Assembly (NCBI RefSeq): GCF_011612265.2 | Contig: NZ_CP050134.2 | Span: forward strand, 2,170,001-2,234,000 | Length of the DNA stretch: 64,000 bases | Source: Corynebacterium matruchotii | GTDB lineage: Bacteria; Actinomycetota; Actinomycetes; Mycobacteriales; Mycobacteriaceae | Direction: 5' to 3' | Shown: positions 47,691-56,688 of the stretch, in pieces | How positions within the stretch are numbered: position 1 is the stretch's first letter | How the letters are laid out: each line of letters opens with the position of its first letter | Translations under genes and position numbers: made by a program | Notes under the pieces: generated by a model | Told to the model about the DNA's origin: nothing | The model's database searches: none | What the model saw: the letters and a program-made list of their open reading frames with translations, nothing else

Positions 47691-47777
47691 GACATGAAGT
47701 CGGCCGAATGGCACGCCTTAAGAAGGCATAATCCCCGAATACACACCTGGCATACCGCCGCACCACCCTACTGCACT

Positions 47778-47936
47778 TGTTCTAAGCTGGAGTTCACACT
47801 GGGGTGCTAGCCAACGGATGGATACCTCACACTCATGCAAACCGGCTTCGGCACCCTTGTGCCTACTGGGCGCTGTCCAGAACCGCCGGGCTGCCCCAGG
47901 GAGAAAAGCCGCCACGCCGGAACTCCAGCTTAGAAA
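47778..47936 (+). repeat. Inverted-repeat element, long variant
   Basis: Starts TGTTCTAAGCTGGAGTT and ends AACTCCAGCTTAGAA, so the termini are matched to each other including the variant TTCTAAGC. The pair is about 159 bp, or two nested ends. Confidence 0.7.
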
Positions 47937-48000
47937 ATATGCAGCCACTTCTGCCTGGGGTTCCGGCGGATCTTACCAGGCTTGAGGACGCATGCAGCAC

Positions 48001-48033
48001 AAAACCGCCCTCACCAATAATGATGAGGGCGGC
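48001..48033 (-). terminator. Terminator of the rpsH-rplO operon
   Basis: GCCGCCCTC and GAGGGCGG form a stem. On the minus strand it is followed by TTTTG. It lies about 30 bases after the rplO stop and ends transcription before the TPR region. Confidence 0.88.
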
Positions 48034-48062
48034 AATGAATCAAGATCAGGGCAGACGAAAGC

Positions 48063-48518
48063 CTACTTGGCGGTTACGGCGGTTACTGAACCACCGGCGG
48101 CCTCGATCTTCTCCTGTGCCGACTTGGAGAATTTGTCGGCGGTGACGTTGAGCTTGACGCTCAATTCGCCTTCGCCCAACACCTTGACCGGCTGGTTCTT
48201 ACGAACCAGGCCCTTGGCCACGATATCGGCGACGGTGATGTCGCCACCAGCTGGGAAGGCTTCACCAAGGTCGCCAACGTTGACCACTTGGTAAATCACC
48301 TTGTTGCGGCTCTTGAAGCCCTTGAGCTTCGGCAGCCGCATGTGGATGGGCATTTGGCCACCTTCGAAAGCTGCCGAAACTTGCTTCCGAGCCTTGGTAC
48401 CCTTGGTACCGCGACCAGCGGTTTTACCCTTGGAACCCTCACCACGACCCACACGAGTCTTGGCCTTATTCGCACCCTTTGCTGGGCGCAGATCGTGAAG
48501 TTTAATCACATCGCTCAT
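48063..48518 (-). CDS. rplO: Large ribosomal subunit protein uL15
   Basis: A 151-residue protein; [36 protein letters not shown] N-terminus (glycine/basic-rich) and the [18 protein letters not shown] segment identify L15. Last gene of the rpsH-rplF-rplR-rpsE-rpmD-rplO run. Confidence 0.98.
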   Translation of the reverse strand: MSDVIKLHDLRPAKGANKAKTRVGRGEGSKGKTAGRGTKGTKARKQVSAAFEGGQMPIHMRLPKLKGFKSRNKVIYQVVNVGDLGEAFPAGGDITVADIVAKGLVRKNQPVKVLGEGELSVKLNVTADKFSKSAQEKIEAAGGSVTAVTAK

Positions 48519-48521
48519 TGG

Positions 48522-48707
48522 TTATTCCCCTGCCACTTCTTCGACTACCACCAGGTGGCGCACAACCTGAATCATGCCGCGCACAATGGGGGTGTCCTGG
48601 CGTACAACAGAGTGATTGATGCGGCGAAGCCCTAACGACTGCATGTTTTTGCGTTGTTTAGGGTTAGCACCAACCAGTCCTTTTTTCTGGGTGATCTTCA
48701 GGGCCAT
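48522..48707 (-). CDS. rpmD: Large ribosomal subunit protein uL30
   Basis: A 61-residue protein: [20 protein letters not shown], then [12 protein letters not shown] and a short C-terminus typical of L30. Directly between rpsE and rplO. Confidence 0.97.
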   Translation of the reverse strand: MALKITQKKGLVGANPKQRKNMQSLGLRRINHSVVRQDTPIVRGMIQVVRHLVVVEEVAGE

Positions 48708-48709
48708 GG

Positions 48710-49333
48710 TTAAGCCTCCTGTCCTGCGCGTTGCCGCAGCATCCGAGCGGGGGCGACTTCTTCCAAGCTCTTGCCACGACGGGCTGCAACTTCTTCGGGG
48801 CGAACCAGTTGCTTCAGGCCGGCAACGGTGGCATGCACCACGTTGATGGCGTTGTCAGAACCGAGGGACTTGGACAGAATGTCTTGAATACCAGCGCATT
48901 CCAGCACTGGGCGGGCAGCGCCACCAGCGATGACACCAGTACCGGGGGCAGCCGGGCGGAGCATCACGATGCCGGCTGCGGCTTCACCCTGGACCGGGTG
49001 GGTGATGGTGCCACCAACCATCGGGACGCGGAAGAAGTTTTTGCGTGCTTCTTCGGCACCCTTTTGGATTGCGGCGGGGACTTCTTTGGCTTTGCCGTAG
49101 CCCACACCCACCATACCTTTGCCGTCGCCAACAATGACGAGGGCGGTGAAGCTGAAGCGGCGACCACCCTTGACCACCTTGGACACGCGGTTAATAGTCA
49201 CCACGCGCTCAATGTATTGGGAGCGTTCGTCTTGTTGCTGATTACGACGATCGTCGCGGCGGCCACCACCGCGGCGCTCGTTTTTATTGTCGTCGGCGGA
49301 GCGTCCGCCGTCACGCCGTTCACGTCCGGACAT
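48710..49333 (-). CDS. rpsE: Small ribosomal subunit protein uS5
   Basis: A 207-residue protein. A charged Arg/Gly/Asp-rich N-terminal extension precedes the dsRNA-binding core ([20 protein letters not shown]) and the [17 protein letters not shown] motif. The long N-terminus is usual for corynebacterial S5. Confidence 0.98.
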   Translation of the reverse strand: MSGRERRDGGRSADDNKNERRGGGRRDDRRNQQQDERSQYIERVVTINRVSKVVKGGRRFSFTALVIVGDGKGMVGVGYGKAKEVPAAIQKGAEEARKNFFRVPMVGGTITHPVQGEAAAGIVMLRPAAPGTGVIAGGAARPVLECAGIQDILSKSLGSDNAINVVHATVAGLKQLVRPEEVAARRGKSLEEVAPARMLRQRAGQEA

Positions 49334-49370
49334 TAGGCGTTCCTTCCGTTGTTGTTAATTGCGGTAGCCA

Positions 49371-49772
49371 TTAGAATTTCAGACCACCTTCACGAGCTGC
49401 GTCGGCCAGAGCGGCAACCCGGCCATGGTATTTGTAGCCACCGCGGTCGAATACGACTTTTTCAATGCCGGCTGCCTTAGCGCGTTCAGCGATGAGCTGA
49501 CCAACCTTGGCTGCTTTGGCTTTCTTGTCGCCTTCTACTGCTGCCACAACCTTCTCCACGGAAGATGCGGCGGCAAGGGTGTGACCAGCGGTATCGTCGA
49601 TCACCTGCACATGCATGTGCCGAGCAGAACGGAACACAGCCAGCCGAGGTGCTTCGGGGGTGCCGCGCAGGGTCTTGCGAACGCGGACGTGACGGCGCAC
49701 CCGAGCCTCGCGGCGACGAGCAGAGATATCTTTGCCGACCGGCAACCGCTTCTCGTTGTTGTTGTTGCTCAT
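49371..49772 (-). CDS. rplR: Large ribosomal subunit protein uL18
   Basis: A 133-residue 5S rRNA-binding protein. [19 protein letters not shown] and [28 protein letters not shown] are diagnostic. It starts 2 bases after the rplF stop. Confidence 0.98.
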   Translation of the reverse strand: MSNNNNEKRLPVGKDISARRREARVRRHVRVRKTLRGTPEAPRLAVFRSARHMHVQVIDDTAGHTLAAASSVEKVVAAVEGDKKAKAAKVGQLIAERAKAAGIEKVVFDRGGYKYHGRVAALADAAREGGLKF

Positions 49773-49774
49773 GT

Positions 49775-50311
49775 TTACTTACCCGTCTTTCCGACCTTGC
49801 GACGGATCTGCTCGCCTTCGTAACGAATACCCTTGCCTTTATAAGGATCGTCCTTACGCAGCTTGCGGATAATGGCGGCGATCTGTCCGACTTTTTGCTT
49901 GTCGATACCGGAGACTGACAGCTTGGTGTTGCCGTCCACGGCGAAAGTAATCCCCTCCGGGGGCTCGATGAGCACCGGGTGGGAGTAGCCCAGGGAGAAT
50001 TCCAGATTCTTACCCTTGGCGGCCACACGATAACCGACACCGAAGATTTCCATCTTGATGGTGTAGCCTTCGGTCACGCCCACAACTAGGTTGTTAATGA
50101 GCGAGCGAGACAAACCATGCAAGGACCGGTTTTTCCGGTTGTCATCGGGACGGGTCACCAGAATCTGGTTGTCCTCGATAGCAACTTTAATAGGTTCGGC
50201 AACGGTGTGGCTCAGGGTACCTTTGGGGCCTTTCACCTCGACAAATTGGCCGTCGATTTTGACGTCGACATTGGCGGGGATGGCGATAGGTGTCTTACCA
50301 ATACGTGACAT
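49775..50311 (-). CDS. rplF: Large ribosomal subunit protein uL6
   Basis: A 178-residue protein; [20 protein letters not shown] at the N-terminus and [21 protein letters not shown] at the C-terminus are those of L6. Ribosome-binding GGGAGG precedes the ATG. Confidence 0.98.
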   Translation of the reverse strand: MSRIGKTPIAIPANVDVKIDGQFVEVKGPKGTLSHTVAEPIKVAIEDNQILVTRPDDNRKNRSLHGLSRSLINNLVVGVTEGYTIKMEIFGVGYRVAAKGKNLEFSLGYSHPVLIEPPEGITFAVDGNTKLSVSGIDKQKVGQIAAIIRKLRKDDPYKGKGIRYEGEQIRRKVGKTGK

Positions 50312-50326
50312 TTCTGCGCGCCTCCC

Positions 50327-50725
50327 TTACCAGACGTAGGCGAGAACTTCTCCGCCTACACCTTTCGCATAAGCCTGACGGTCGGTCAGTAGACCCTGGG
50401 ACGTGGAGATGATTGCCACACCCAGACCACCGAGCACCCTTGGCAGGTTATTGGATTTTGCGTACACCCGCAGGCCCGGCTTGGATACGCGTCGCAGACC
50501 AGAAATGGCGCGCTCCCGGGTGGGACTGTACTTAAGTTCGAGCGTCAAGGTTTTGCCCACCTTGGCGTCGTCGACAGTGTAATCAGCAATGTAGCCTTCG
50601 CTCTTTAAAATCTTGGCGATATTCACCTTGAGTTTGGAGGAAGGCATGGACACGGAGTCGTGGTGTGCGTGATTTGCGTTACGCACGCGCGACAACATGT
50701 CCGCAATTGGATCAGTCATGGTCAT
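50327..50725 (-). CDS. rpsH: Small ribosomal subunit protein uS8
   Basis: A 132-residue protein: [18 protein letters not shown] at the N-terminus and [18 protein letters not shown] near the end. I start it at ATG 50725 (AGGTCA upstream); the open frame to 50788 is not part of S8. First gene of its operon here: rplN-rplX-rplE-rpsN are not adjacent, as I recall also for C. glutamicum. Confidence 0.97.
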   Translation of the reverse strand: MTMTDPIADMLSRVRNANHAHHDSVSMPSSKLKVNIAKILKSEGYIADYTVDDAKVGKTLTLELKYSPTRERAISGLRRVSKPGLRVYAKSNNLPRVLGGLGVAIISTSQGLLTDRQAYAKGVGGEVLAYVW

Positions 50726-51351
50726 AGTAACGTGACCTGTTATGCCTTTCTCGTTGCGGTTCCTCTTGACCCGTTGCGTAATCCGCATAGCGTTACCGCA
50801 TATTTTCCGGCCACTTTTCGCTTCCCATGCTCAATAGCGTGGGGCGCTCGCTGCCACAGTTATACGGTCGCACAAGGCGAGGGGCCTACAACAAAGTAGT
50901 TTTAGGTATATGGACGTGAAAAATAGTCCAGCGGGACACGTTACCGAAAAATGTGCTATTAGGCAAATGAGCTTTTCGACTGATGATAATGAATATTACG
51001 AGTTGGTGCACTTGTTTGCCCCGCAGAACAAGCAAAACCTGCCAGCATCTTCCGGGGACGAGATGAAGCTGAAGACTGCTGCAACGAAACGATTGACGAA
51101 GGCCAAAGCCGGGTACAGACGCTTATCGACGCCCATACTACCGGGAGAGACGTACAACGAAGTGTTTGGCACGAATGATTCGGTGAAGACGCCAGAGCCA
51201 AAGTCGAGCGAAGCCAGGAATTTTTGATGAATCGTAAAAGGATCCGCTCCTCACCACTGTCATGCCCACCATCGCTGTGGTCGGCGGTATCGCTGCGACC
51301 ACTTTCGCGTTCCCGCCACAACTGCGGCAGATGTTCCGATTCTAGTAGGAA
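50726..51351. other. Region upstream of rpsH; doubtful small frame
   Basis: Holds the rpsH operon promoter. A plus-strand frame at 50910-51227 (105 residues, Lys/Thr-rich second half) has no recognisable family and no ribosome-binding site; I do not call it a gene. Nothing else recognised. Confidence 0.4.
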
Positions 51352-51424
51352 ATGTTCTGAGCTGGAGTTGTGGTTTTATCGGGTAGCTGCGGCGGGGACT
51401 AAAAACCGAACTCCAGCTCAGCAC
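51352..51424 (+). repeat. Inverted-repeat element near the CPBP-type gene
   Basis: TTCTGAGCTGGAGTT at the start and AACTCCAGCTCAGCAC at the end, 73 bp. A further left end, GTGCTGAGCTGCGGTT, begins at about 51449 inside the last codons of the neighbouring gene. Confidence 0.8.
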
Positions 51425-51429
51425 CTGTT

Positions 51430-52272
51430 CTACCCGACGTAGGGGTTGTGCTGAGCTGCGGTTGTTGTGGCCCGACCCACCAGCAATCCGATCACGCACA
51501 GGAATGCTGCCGGCAGTAATCCCAGAACGATCAGATTGGGTGAGGCGATCTCCGCCGCGAATTGCCGCAGGATCACGGCATTCATGAAAACTTGGGTGAT
51601 GACCCCAGGCCAGATCGACCTGGTGGCCCGAAACGCCTCGGTGTAAAACACAGTCCAGCACAGAAACATGGGGATGGTTGCCACCGCCATGGTGGCCCCG
51701 GTGACATTGAACTCGGCAATGTGGCTGTTATTGATCACCATGATGCCCCAGAAGGGCAGCCACCACACCCACCACACGCCGGCGACAATGAGGTAGATCT
51801 GCCACGACCGGAGGCGTAGTTTCAGGAGTTGATTGGCGAGATAGCCACGCCATAGGGTTTCTCCTACCAGGCTGGTGACCAGCAGCCACGGGAGGTTTCG
51901 TGCCACAACCTCCAGGTAGAAGGTGGCGTGAAGCGTCGAAAAGCTGATGGCATTGGCCAGGAAGCCAATGATAAGCGCGACCGCCAGGGCCGTGGGGCAG
52001 GCGAGGATGAGCAACAGGTATGTTGCGCCGGCGCCGCGAAGGTTTGGGGCGAAGCCGGCATCCTGCCAACCCCCGGTGACGGCACGTAACGCCACCACGG
52101 TGAGGAGCGGCAGGACGAGTCGCGGTAGTTCGCCGCCGGTGAGGTAGTCGTTCAGGCTGGTGGGAGCGGGTTGGCCAGTGAGCCGGTCGGTGAGGAGCCC
52201 AACCCATCCGCTGAGGAAAACCGCGCCGCCGAAGAGAATGAGGTTGCCGACCGTGCGTTTCGTATCTGTCAT
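51430..52272 (-). CDS. CPBP-family-like integral membrane protein with degenerate active site
   Basis: A 280-residue membrane protein with about eight helices. The motif VGETLWRGYLAN (residues 137-147) matches the first CPBP (CAAX protease and bacteriocin-processing) motif EExxxR, but the second glutamate is threonine (T139). Where the third motif HxxxN/D is expected, it reads QVFMN (227-231), with Gln for His. The middle His motif is also missing. A working metalloprotease is thus doubtful. The last about ten residues (TAAQHNPYVG) are encoded by sequence of the inverted-repeat family, so the 3' end seems altered by an element. The start is followed upstream by the hypothetical gene at 52281. 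Confidence 0.75.
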   Translation of the reverse strand: MTDTKRTVGNLILFGGAVFLSGWVGLLTDRLTGQPAPTSLNDYLTGGELPRLVLPLLTVVALRAVTGGWQDAGFAPNLRGAGATYLLLILACPTALAVALIIGFLANAISFSTLHATFYLEVVARNLPWLLVTSLVGETLWRGYLANQLLKLRLRSWQIYLIVAGVWWVWWLPFWGIMVINNSHIAEFNVTGATMAVATIPMFLCWTVFYTEAFRATRSIWPGVITQVFMNAVILRQFAAEIASPNLIVLGLLPAAFLCVIGLLVGRATTTAAQHNPYVG

Positions 52273-52280
52273 GTTTCACC

Positions 52281-52844
52281 TCAATCATTGGGGAGTACGA
52301 GATCGGGAAGGTGCTCTTTCACCTGGTCCAGGGGCTCATCGGCCATCACCACGTAACCGTCCCGCGCATCTTTGGTGGGCAGTAATGTCACCTTGTGGGG
52401 GATTGTTTCACTGCTGGGTTTGTCATCGCCCTGGTAGTGCTTGGTGGTGGTCACATAGATGATGGCTGTGACGGTGCCGTCGATTTTTCCCTTCACGTTA
52501 TAAATAGCTATGTCACTCCGGGCCTGGGTGATGGGTAGAACTGTTGCCATACTGTCTCGTATCTCAAGGTTGAACCGTTCCGCAGCGGTCAATAATTCCC
52601 GGTCTATCGGAACCCCCGGAATCCCCTTACTAGATTGTGAACAATTTACTATCGCGCAATCCGAATTATTCCATTCGGCGTCAACCACCTTCTGATACCC
52701 CGTCATCGCACTGTTAATCGAGGCGATTCGGGGCTTTTCTACCCGAAAATGGTAAATGGTTGCGCCAATCAGCGCGAACGAAATGATAAGCAGAGACAAA
52801 ACTACGTAGATAATCTTCCGCTGGCCCATCATCAGCCCCATCAT
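52281..52844 (-). CDS. Membrane-anchored protein of unknown function
   Basis: A 187-residue protein with one N-terminal membrane helix (about residues 11-31, IIYVVLSLLIISFALIGATI) and an extracytoplasmic domain. Two nearby cysteines (DCAIVNC) might form a disulfide. No family recognised. It ends 8 bases before the CPBP-like gene and is probably co-transcribed with it. Several alternative ATGs exist at the N-terminus (MMGLMM). Confidence 0.7.
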   Translation of the reverse strand: MMGLMMGQRKIIYVVLSLLIISFALIGATIYHFRVEKPRIASINSAMTGYQKVVDAEWNNSDCAIVNCSQSSKGIPGVPIDRELLTAAERFNLEIRDSMATVLPITQARSDIAIYNVKGKIDGTVTAIIYVTTTKHYQGDDKPSSETIPHKVTLLPTKDARDGYVVMADEPLDQVKEHLPDLVLPND

Positions 52845-52915
52845 AGTTGCAATAAACTGGGGTGGCGTGGCAACTACCCACGTTTTAGGAGGTGTATTTG
52901 CGACGCATTCGGAGG

Positions 52916-55108
52916 TTACCGGATCTCACTTCGGCTCGCCTGGTCGAAGAATTCGCGCTCATACGCGCACGCCACTTGGAATGCTGCCGTAGCCGCCGCC
53001 CGCTGCACACCGGTGGCCTGGACTAAGGCATGCTCTACCCGGCGTAGTGCCGCCTCGGTGGTCGTGACAAACGACTGGTCACCATAGGTTTTCAACCATT
53101 CATGGTAGGGGTGATCTGGGTGATTACTGGCTGCTAAGCACGCCCCCACCTCGGCATAGATCCAATAGCAGGGCAAGACCGCGGCAGCCCCAACCACGTA
53201 ATCGTCACCATAGGCGGTGGCGGTAAGGAAGTTCGTATACCCCAAGGTCACGGGGCTGGTGTCGCCACTGATGCCACCCAACCACTCGTGATGCAATTGC
53301 GCCTCCACCACTAGACAATCCCGGGCGCTCTCCGCCCACTCCACCTGGTACTGCGGCTCACCCGCCTTGGCCGCCAACACCGCCAAAGCTCGGGAATAGT
53401 TCGCCAAATAGTGGGCATCCTGGTTCAAATAGAAATCGAACTCCCGTTTGGAAAGACTGCCATCCCGCAATCCCATAATAAATGGTAGCCCCATGATCTG
53501 TGACCACACCTCCCCCATGGAATCCCACAGGGACTGGGTATATGGACCCGCCGCCGGAATGGTTGGTCGATACCTCACTTCACCAGTGAATTTCCAAGGT
53601 TTTGTACTGGCGCACGCCGCCTGCCGCCGCACTTGGTGGAAATGATCTATGGGACCGTGCCCACCAGGTGTTCCCACCTCCAGGGCCGCCCCGGCGCGGA
53701 TAGAATCGGCAAGCCAATAGCTCACCCATTCGATTGCTTCGGTGATGGTGTCGCCGGCGGCTAGTCGGGTGGCCAGTGCGGAGGATAGAGAACAGCCAGT
53801 GCCATGGGTGTTAGTGGTGTCGATTCGGGGTGTGGTGATGGTGGTGATGCGCCCATCGGGATACACCACGGCGTTATTGGCGAGCTTCCCGTCAAGGTGC
53901 CCACCCTTGGCAATCACAATGGTATTCGATTTCTGGGCAAATTCTGCCGCCTGGGACAGGGCTTCCTCGAACGTGCGTGCGGGTTCCGGGGCGCTGAGGA
54001 GTACCGCGAGTTCCGGCACGTTGGGGGTCACAATGTCCACATGATGAGCGAATTCGATCACGGCTTGTTCCGCATCAGGGTCGAGAAGCCGATCACCGCT
54101 GGTAGCGACCATCACCGGGTCGAGCACGACCAGAGGCATGGGGTGTTCCGCCAACCATTGCCGCACGCACGCCACAATGTCTGCACTGCCAAGCATGCCG
54201 ATTTTCACGGCGTCAATGGTCACGTCCGAGACCACAGCATCGAGTTGTTCCCGCAGGAATGAAAGCGGTGGGGTATGAATCGACCGCACCCCATGCGTAT
54301 TTTGCGCCACCAGTGCGGTAATAGCATTCATGCCATAGCCCCCGGCAGCAGCAATAGATTTCAGGTCTGCTTGCGCACCAGCGCCACCGGTGGGGTCGGT
54401 TCCGGCTATGGAGAGTACTCGCGGCACCGATGGGCGTCGCATAGCAAAGGCCGCCCGAAGCTCACCGGCAGCCGCCGCGGGGTCAGGGGACGACATGATT
54501 GCCGACACAACGCACACGCCGTCTACCTGCTGTAATTCGGCCGCAATATGCTTGTCGACGCCACCAATGGCCACGCTCTTCATCCCATGGGCTGCCGCCA
54601 TTCGGGCGATCCGTTGCACCCCAGCCACCCCCAGGGGCGTCGCATGGTCGGGTTTTGTCTCGGTGGCACGCACCGGCCCAATACCGACCACGTCGGGAAG
54701 CCGCACCCCGGATGCGCGACAGGTTTCTACCACGTGTTCCAGCTGGTCGGCGGTTTCGATGCTGAGCCCCAACATCAATTCCGCCGGTAGCTGCCGTCGA
54801 GCCGCAACATAGGACAGGTCTCCCTGACCAATGTGGGCGTGGAGGCCCAGTTCGGCGGCGATATCCACATGATCGTTAATGAAAAGCGGGATCGTGCTCG
54901 GGTCAGCATTCGAAACAGCCGTCACCGCCTGTATTGCGTCTTTGAGCGCTTGGGCCCGCTGGCGGATCTGAGGCTTGGTGGCGTGTTTGTCTCGCAGCTG
55001 CACCACAGTCACGCCACCGGTAATAGCCTGGGTGACGATGGCGGGCACAGCGTCCGGGTCGGATCCGGGATCGGTGACGAGGTAAAGGTCCCAAATTGGT
55101 TCGCGCAT
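52916..55108 (-). CDS. Trifunctional thiamine biosynthesis protein ThiE-ThiD-TenA
   Basis: A 730-residue fusion. Residues 1-220: thiamine-phosphate synthase (LYLVTDP, VVQLRDK, GLSIET, GIGPV, AIGGV). Residues about 228-490: HMP/HMP-P kinase (VLSIAGTDPTGGAGAQADLK, DPVMVATSG, NTHGTGCSLS). Residues about 505-730: TenA domain (YLNQDAHYLANYSRAL, LPCYWIYAEVG with the TenA active-site cysteine). The enzyme couples HMP-P and HET-P and salvages pyrimidine from degraded thiamine. It follows thiM by 3 bases, in an operon headed by a TPP riboswitch. Confidence 0.94.
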   Translation of the reverse strand: MREPIWDLYLVTDPGSDPDAVPAIVTQAITGGVTVVQLRDKHATKPQIRQRAQALKDAIQAVTAVSNADPSTIPLFINDHVDIAAELGLHAHIGQGDLSYVAARRQLPAELMLGLSIETADQLEHVVETCRASGVRLPDVVGIGPVRATETKPDHATPLGVAGVQRIARMAAAHGMKSVAIGGVDKHIAAELQQVDGVCVVSAIMSSPDPAAAAGELRAAFAMRRPSVPRVLSIAGTDPTGGAGAQADLKSIAAAGGYGMNAITALVAQNTHGVRSIHTPPLSFLREQLDAVVSDVTIDAVKIGMLGSADIVACVRQWLAEHPMPLVVLDPVMVATSGDRLLDPDAEQAVIEFAHHVDIVTPNVPELAVLLSAPEPARTFEEALSQAAEFAQKSNTIVIAKGGHLDGKLANNAVVYPDGRITTITTPRIDTTNTHGTGCSLSSALATRLAAGDTITEAIEWVSYWLADSIRAGAALEVGTPGGHGPIDHFHQVRRQAACASTKPWKFTGEVRYRPTIPAAGPYTQSLWDSMGEVWSQIMGLPFIMGLRDGSLSKREFDFYLNQDAHYLANYSRALAVLAAKAGEPQYQVEWAESARDCLVVEAQLHHEWLGGISGDTSPVTLGYTNFLTATAYGDDYVVGAAAVLPCYWIYAEVGACLAASNHPDHPYHEWLKTYGDQSFVTTTEAALRRVEHALVQATGVQRAAATAAFQVACAYEREFFDQASRSEIR

Positions 55109-55111
55109 GTC

Positions 55112-55948
55112 TTACTCCTCCTCGATTGTGACAAGCTCAGCGATGCGTTCAGAGGTAAGCTGGTAGAGCGCATCAATCCAGGCGACAGCGAAAGATCCGG
55201 GGGCGGATGCCCGTTGAGCGGCAACCATACCAGCGGCACCACTATGGGCGTGGGCCGCCACTACCGCATCATGCAGGTCGAATGCGTCCCGGCTGGCCAC
55301 TGCAGTGCGGTGGGCGCCAAGGTAAGCTGCGACCAGGGCACCCAGGGAACAACCGGTGCCAATGACTAGTTGCATCATGGGGTGTCCAGAAACCAATCGG
55401 GTCACCCGGCGAGTGCTGACAATAACGTCCTGGGCCCCGGAAATGGCCACCACTCCCCCGGTTTGCGCCGCTAGATCACGGGCGGCGGGGATGGTCGCTT
55501 CTACTTCATCGGTGGCATCTACACCACGGCCACCGGCCCCGACCCCGGCCAAGGCGGCGATTTCCGAGGCATTACCACGGATTGCGGCGGGCCGGTACGC
55601 CAAGATTTCCCGGGAGAAAGCGGTGCGATGCGGCAAGGCTCCTGCGGCAACCGGGTCGAGCACCCAAGGGGTGCCAACGCTGTTGGCGCCGAGGATGGCC
55701 TGCCGCATGCCGGCGTATTGTTCCGCGGAGGGGGTTCCCGGGTTGATGAGCACCCCGGATGCGACACTGGCAAAGGCTGCGGATTCTTCCGGGGTGTCGC
55801 ACATTGCGGGGGTGGCACCGGCCGCGAGTAACACGTTTGCGGTGACTTGGGTAACCACATTATTGGTGAGGCATTGCACGAGCGGACGAGTGTTCCGCAT
55901 GGTGTCAATGGCGGCGATAAGCGCAGTTTTAGTGGCGTGATTCGGCAT
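55112..55948 (-). CDS. thiM: Hydroxyethylthiazole kinase
   Basis: Phosphorylates the thiazole moiety (HET) for thiamine salvage; 278 residues. [28 protein letters not shown] and the [15 protein letters not shown] anion-hole motif mark ThiM. I use ATG 55948; the frame extends to a TTG at 55969 inside the riboswitch. It supplies HET-P to the ThiE domain of the next gene. Confidence 0.96.
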   Translation of the reverse strand: MPNHATKTALIAAIDTMRNTRPLVQCLTNNVVTQVTANVLLAAGATPAMCDTPEESAAFASVASGVLINPGTPSAEQYAGMRQAILGANSVGTPWVLDPVAAGALPHRTAFSREILAYRPAAIRGNASEIAALAGVGAGGRGVDATDEVEATIPAARDLAAQTGGVVAISGAQDVIVSTRRVTRLVSGHPMMQLVIGTGCSLGALVAAYLGAHRTAVASRDAFDLHDAVVAAHAHSGAAGMVAAQRASAPGSFAVAWIDALYQLTSERIAELVTIEEE

Positions 55949-55969
55949 GAATGTGAAAGACCTCGACAA

Positions 55970-56040
55970 TTCCTTCGCTAGTATGAGCTAGAGCAGGTTC
56001 AATGGGTGTGTTCTCAGCGCTCCAAGGAGCGCACCCCATG
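55970..56040 (-). promoter_or_regulatory. TPP riboswitch (THI element) of the thi operon
   Basis: On the minus strand the order of conserved blocks is exact: GGGGTGC, CTGAGA, ACCC, GAACCTG, then ATACTAGCGAAGGAA. It lies 21 bases before the thiM ATG, so thiamine pyrophosphate would likely block translation initiation. Confidence 0.95.
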
Positions 56041-56139
56041 TCGATTTCCCAATGTAGCATAATTCGACGCCACCACCTGTCAGTTTGGGCTGACCCAGCT
56101 AGCCCCGTGTGCAGTGTTGGCGCCCCGGCCCGACTGGTT

Positions 56140-56688
56140 TCAGCCGAGTTCGTCAGGCCAGTGGTGGAGCTTGCCACGCTGGTAGATCAACGGCCGGGTT
56201 TCTTCCTCCCAACCACAATCATCCACGGTGACAGTGAGGATAACATGGTCGCCACCAACATAGCGGTCGGTGACAGTACCGAGGAACCAGGCTGCCGCGC
56301 CGCCGATCAGTGGCACCCCCACATCATCCCGGCTATCAATGCTTGTGGAATTGTCACGATGGGAGCTACGTCGCACAATGTTCACGCCGGCAAACCGGTC
56401 CAGACCGTGGCGGGCGAACTGTACCGCCAGGTGCAACTGGTCCTCGGCCAACACAGACACCCCGATGGGTGCGCCCACCATGAGGTGGGGGTGGGATTTG
56501 GACCTAGCGTCGATGCTGAGCAGCACCATTGGTGGTTCCAGCGACAGTGAGGTGAAAGCACTCACGGTGAGCCCAAGATCCGCCCCAGTTTCGGTGTCAC
56601 GGGCGGTCACTACGGTCACGCCTGAGGGATAATTTCCCACGGTTTGTCGATAGTATGTACTATCCACCATTTTCATAGTGCTAAGCAT
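56140..56688 (-). CDS. Flavin reductase family protein (FMN reductase component)
   Basis: A 182-residue reductase of the HpaC/DszD type: YRQTVGNYPSGVTVVTA, then GLTVSAFTSLSLEPPMVLLSID (flavin-binding segment), and a C-terminal GxLHHW ending. It should supply reduced FMN to the monooxygenase encoded just upstream, whose stop its ATG overlaps (start 56688, alternative 56676). Longer open sequence to 56847 is a shadow of the monooxygenase gene. Confidence 0.88.
   Translation of the reverse strand: MLSTMKMVDSTYYRQTVGNYPSGVTVVTARDTETGADLGLTVSAFTSLSLEPPMVLLSIDARSKSHPHLMVGAPIGVSVLAEDQLHLAVQFARHGLDRFAGVNIVRRSSHRDNSTSIDSRDDVGVPLIGGAAAWFLGTVTDRYVGGDHVILTVTVDDCGWEEETRPLIYQRGKLHHWPDELG

Larger units (their letters stand above)
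46830..48000. other. Gene-free region filled with inverted-repeat elements
   Basis: About 1.2 kb between the TPR cluster and the rplO terminator with no supported gene. The right half (47285-47936) carries at least four repeat elements or solo ends. Open frames here cross repeat termini and lack starts. Confidence 0.6.

Noticed and set aside
47451..47714. 87-residue minus frame in the repeat cluster
   Set aside because: It runs through several repeat termini and has no start signal; an artefact of repeat sequence.
50910..51227. 105-residue plus-strand frame upstream of rpsH
   Set aside because: No recognisable domain and no Shine-Dalgarno; codon pattern not convincing.
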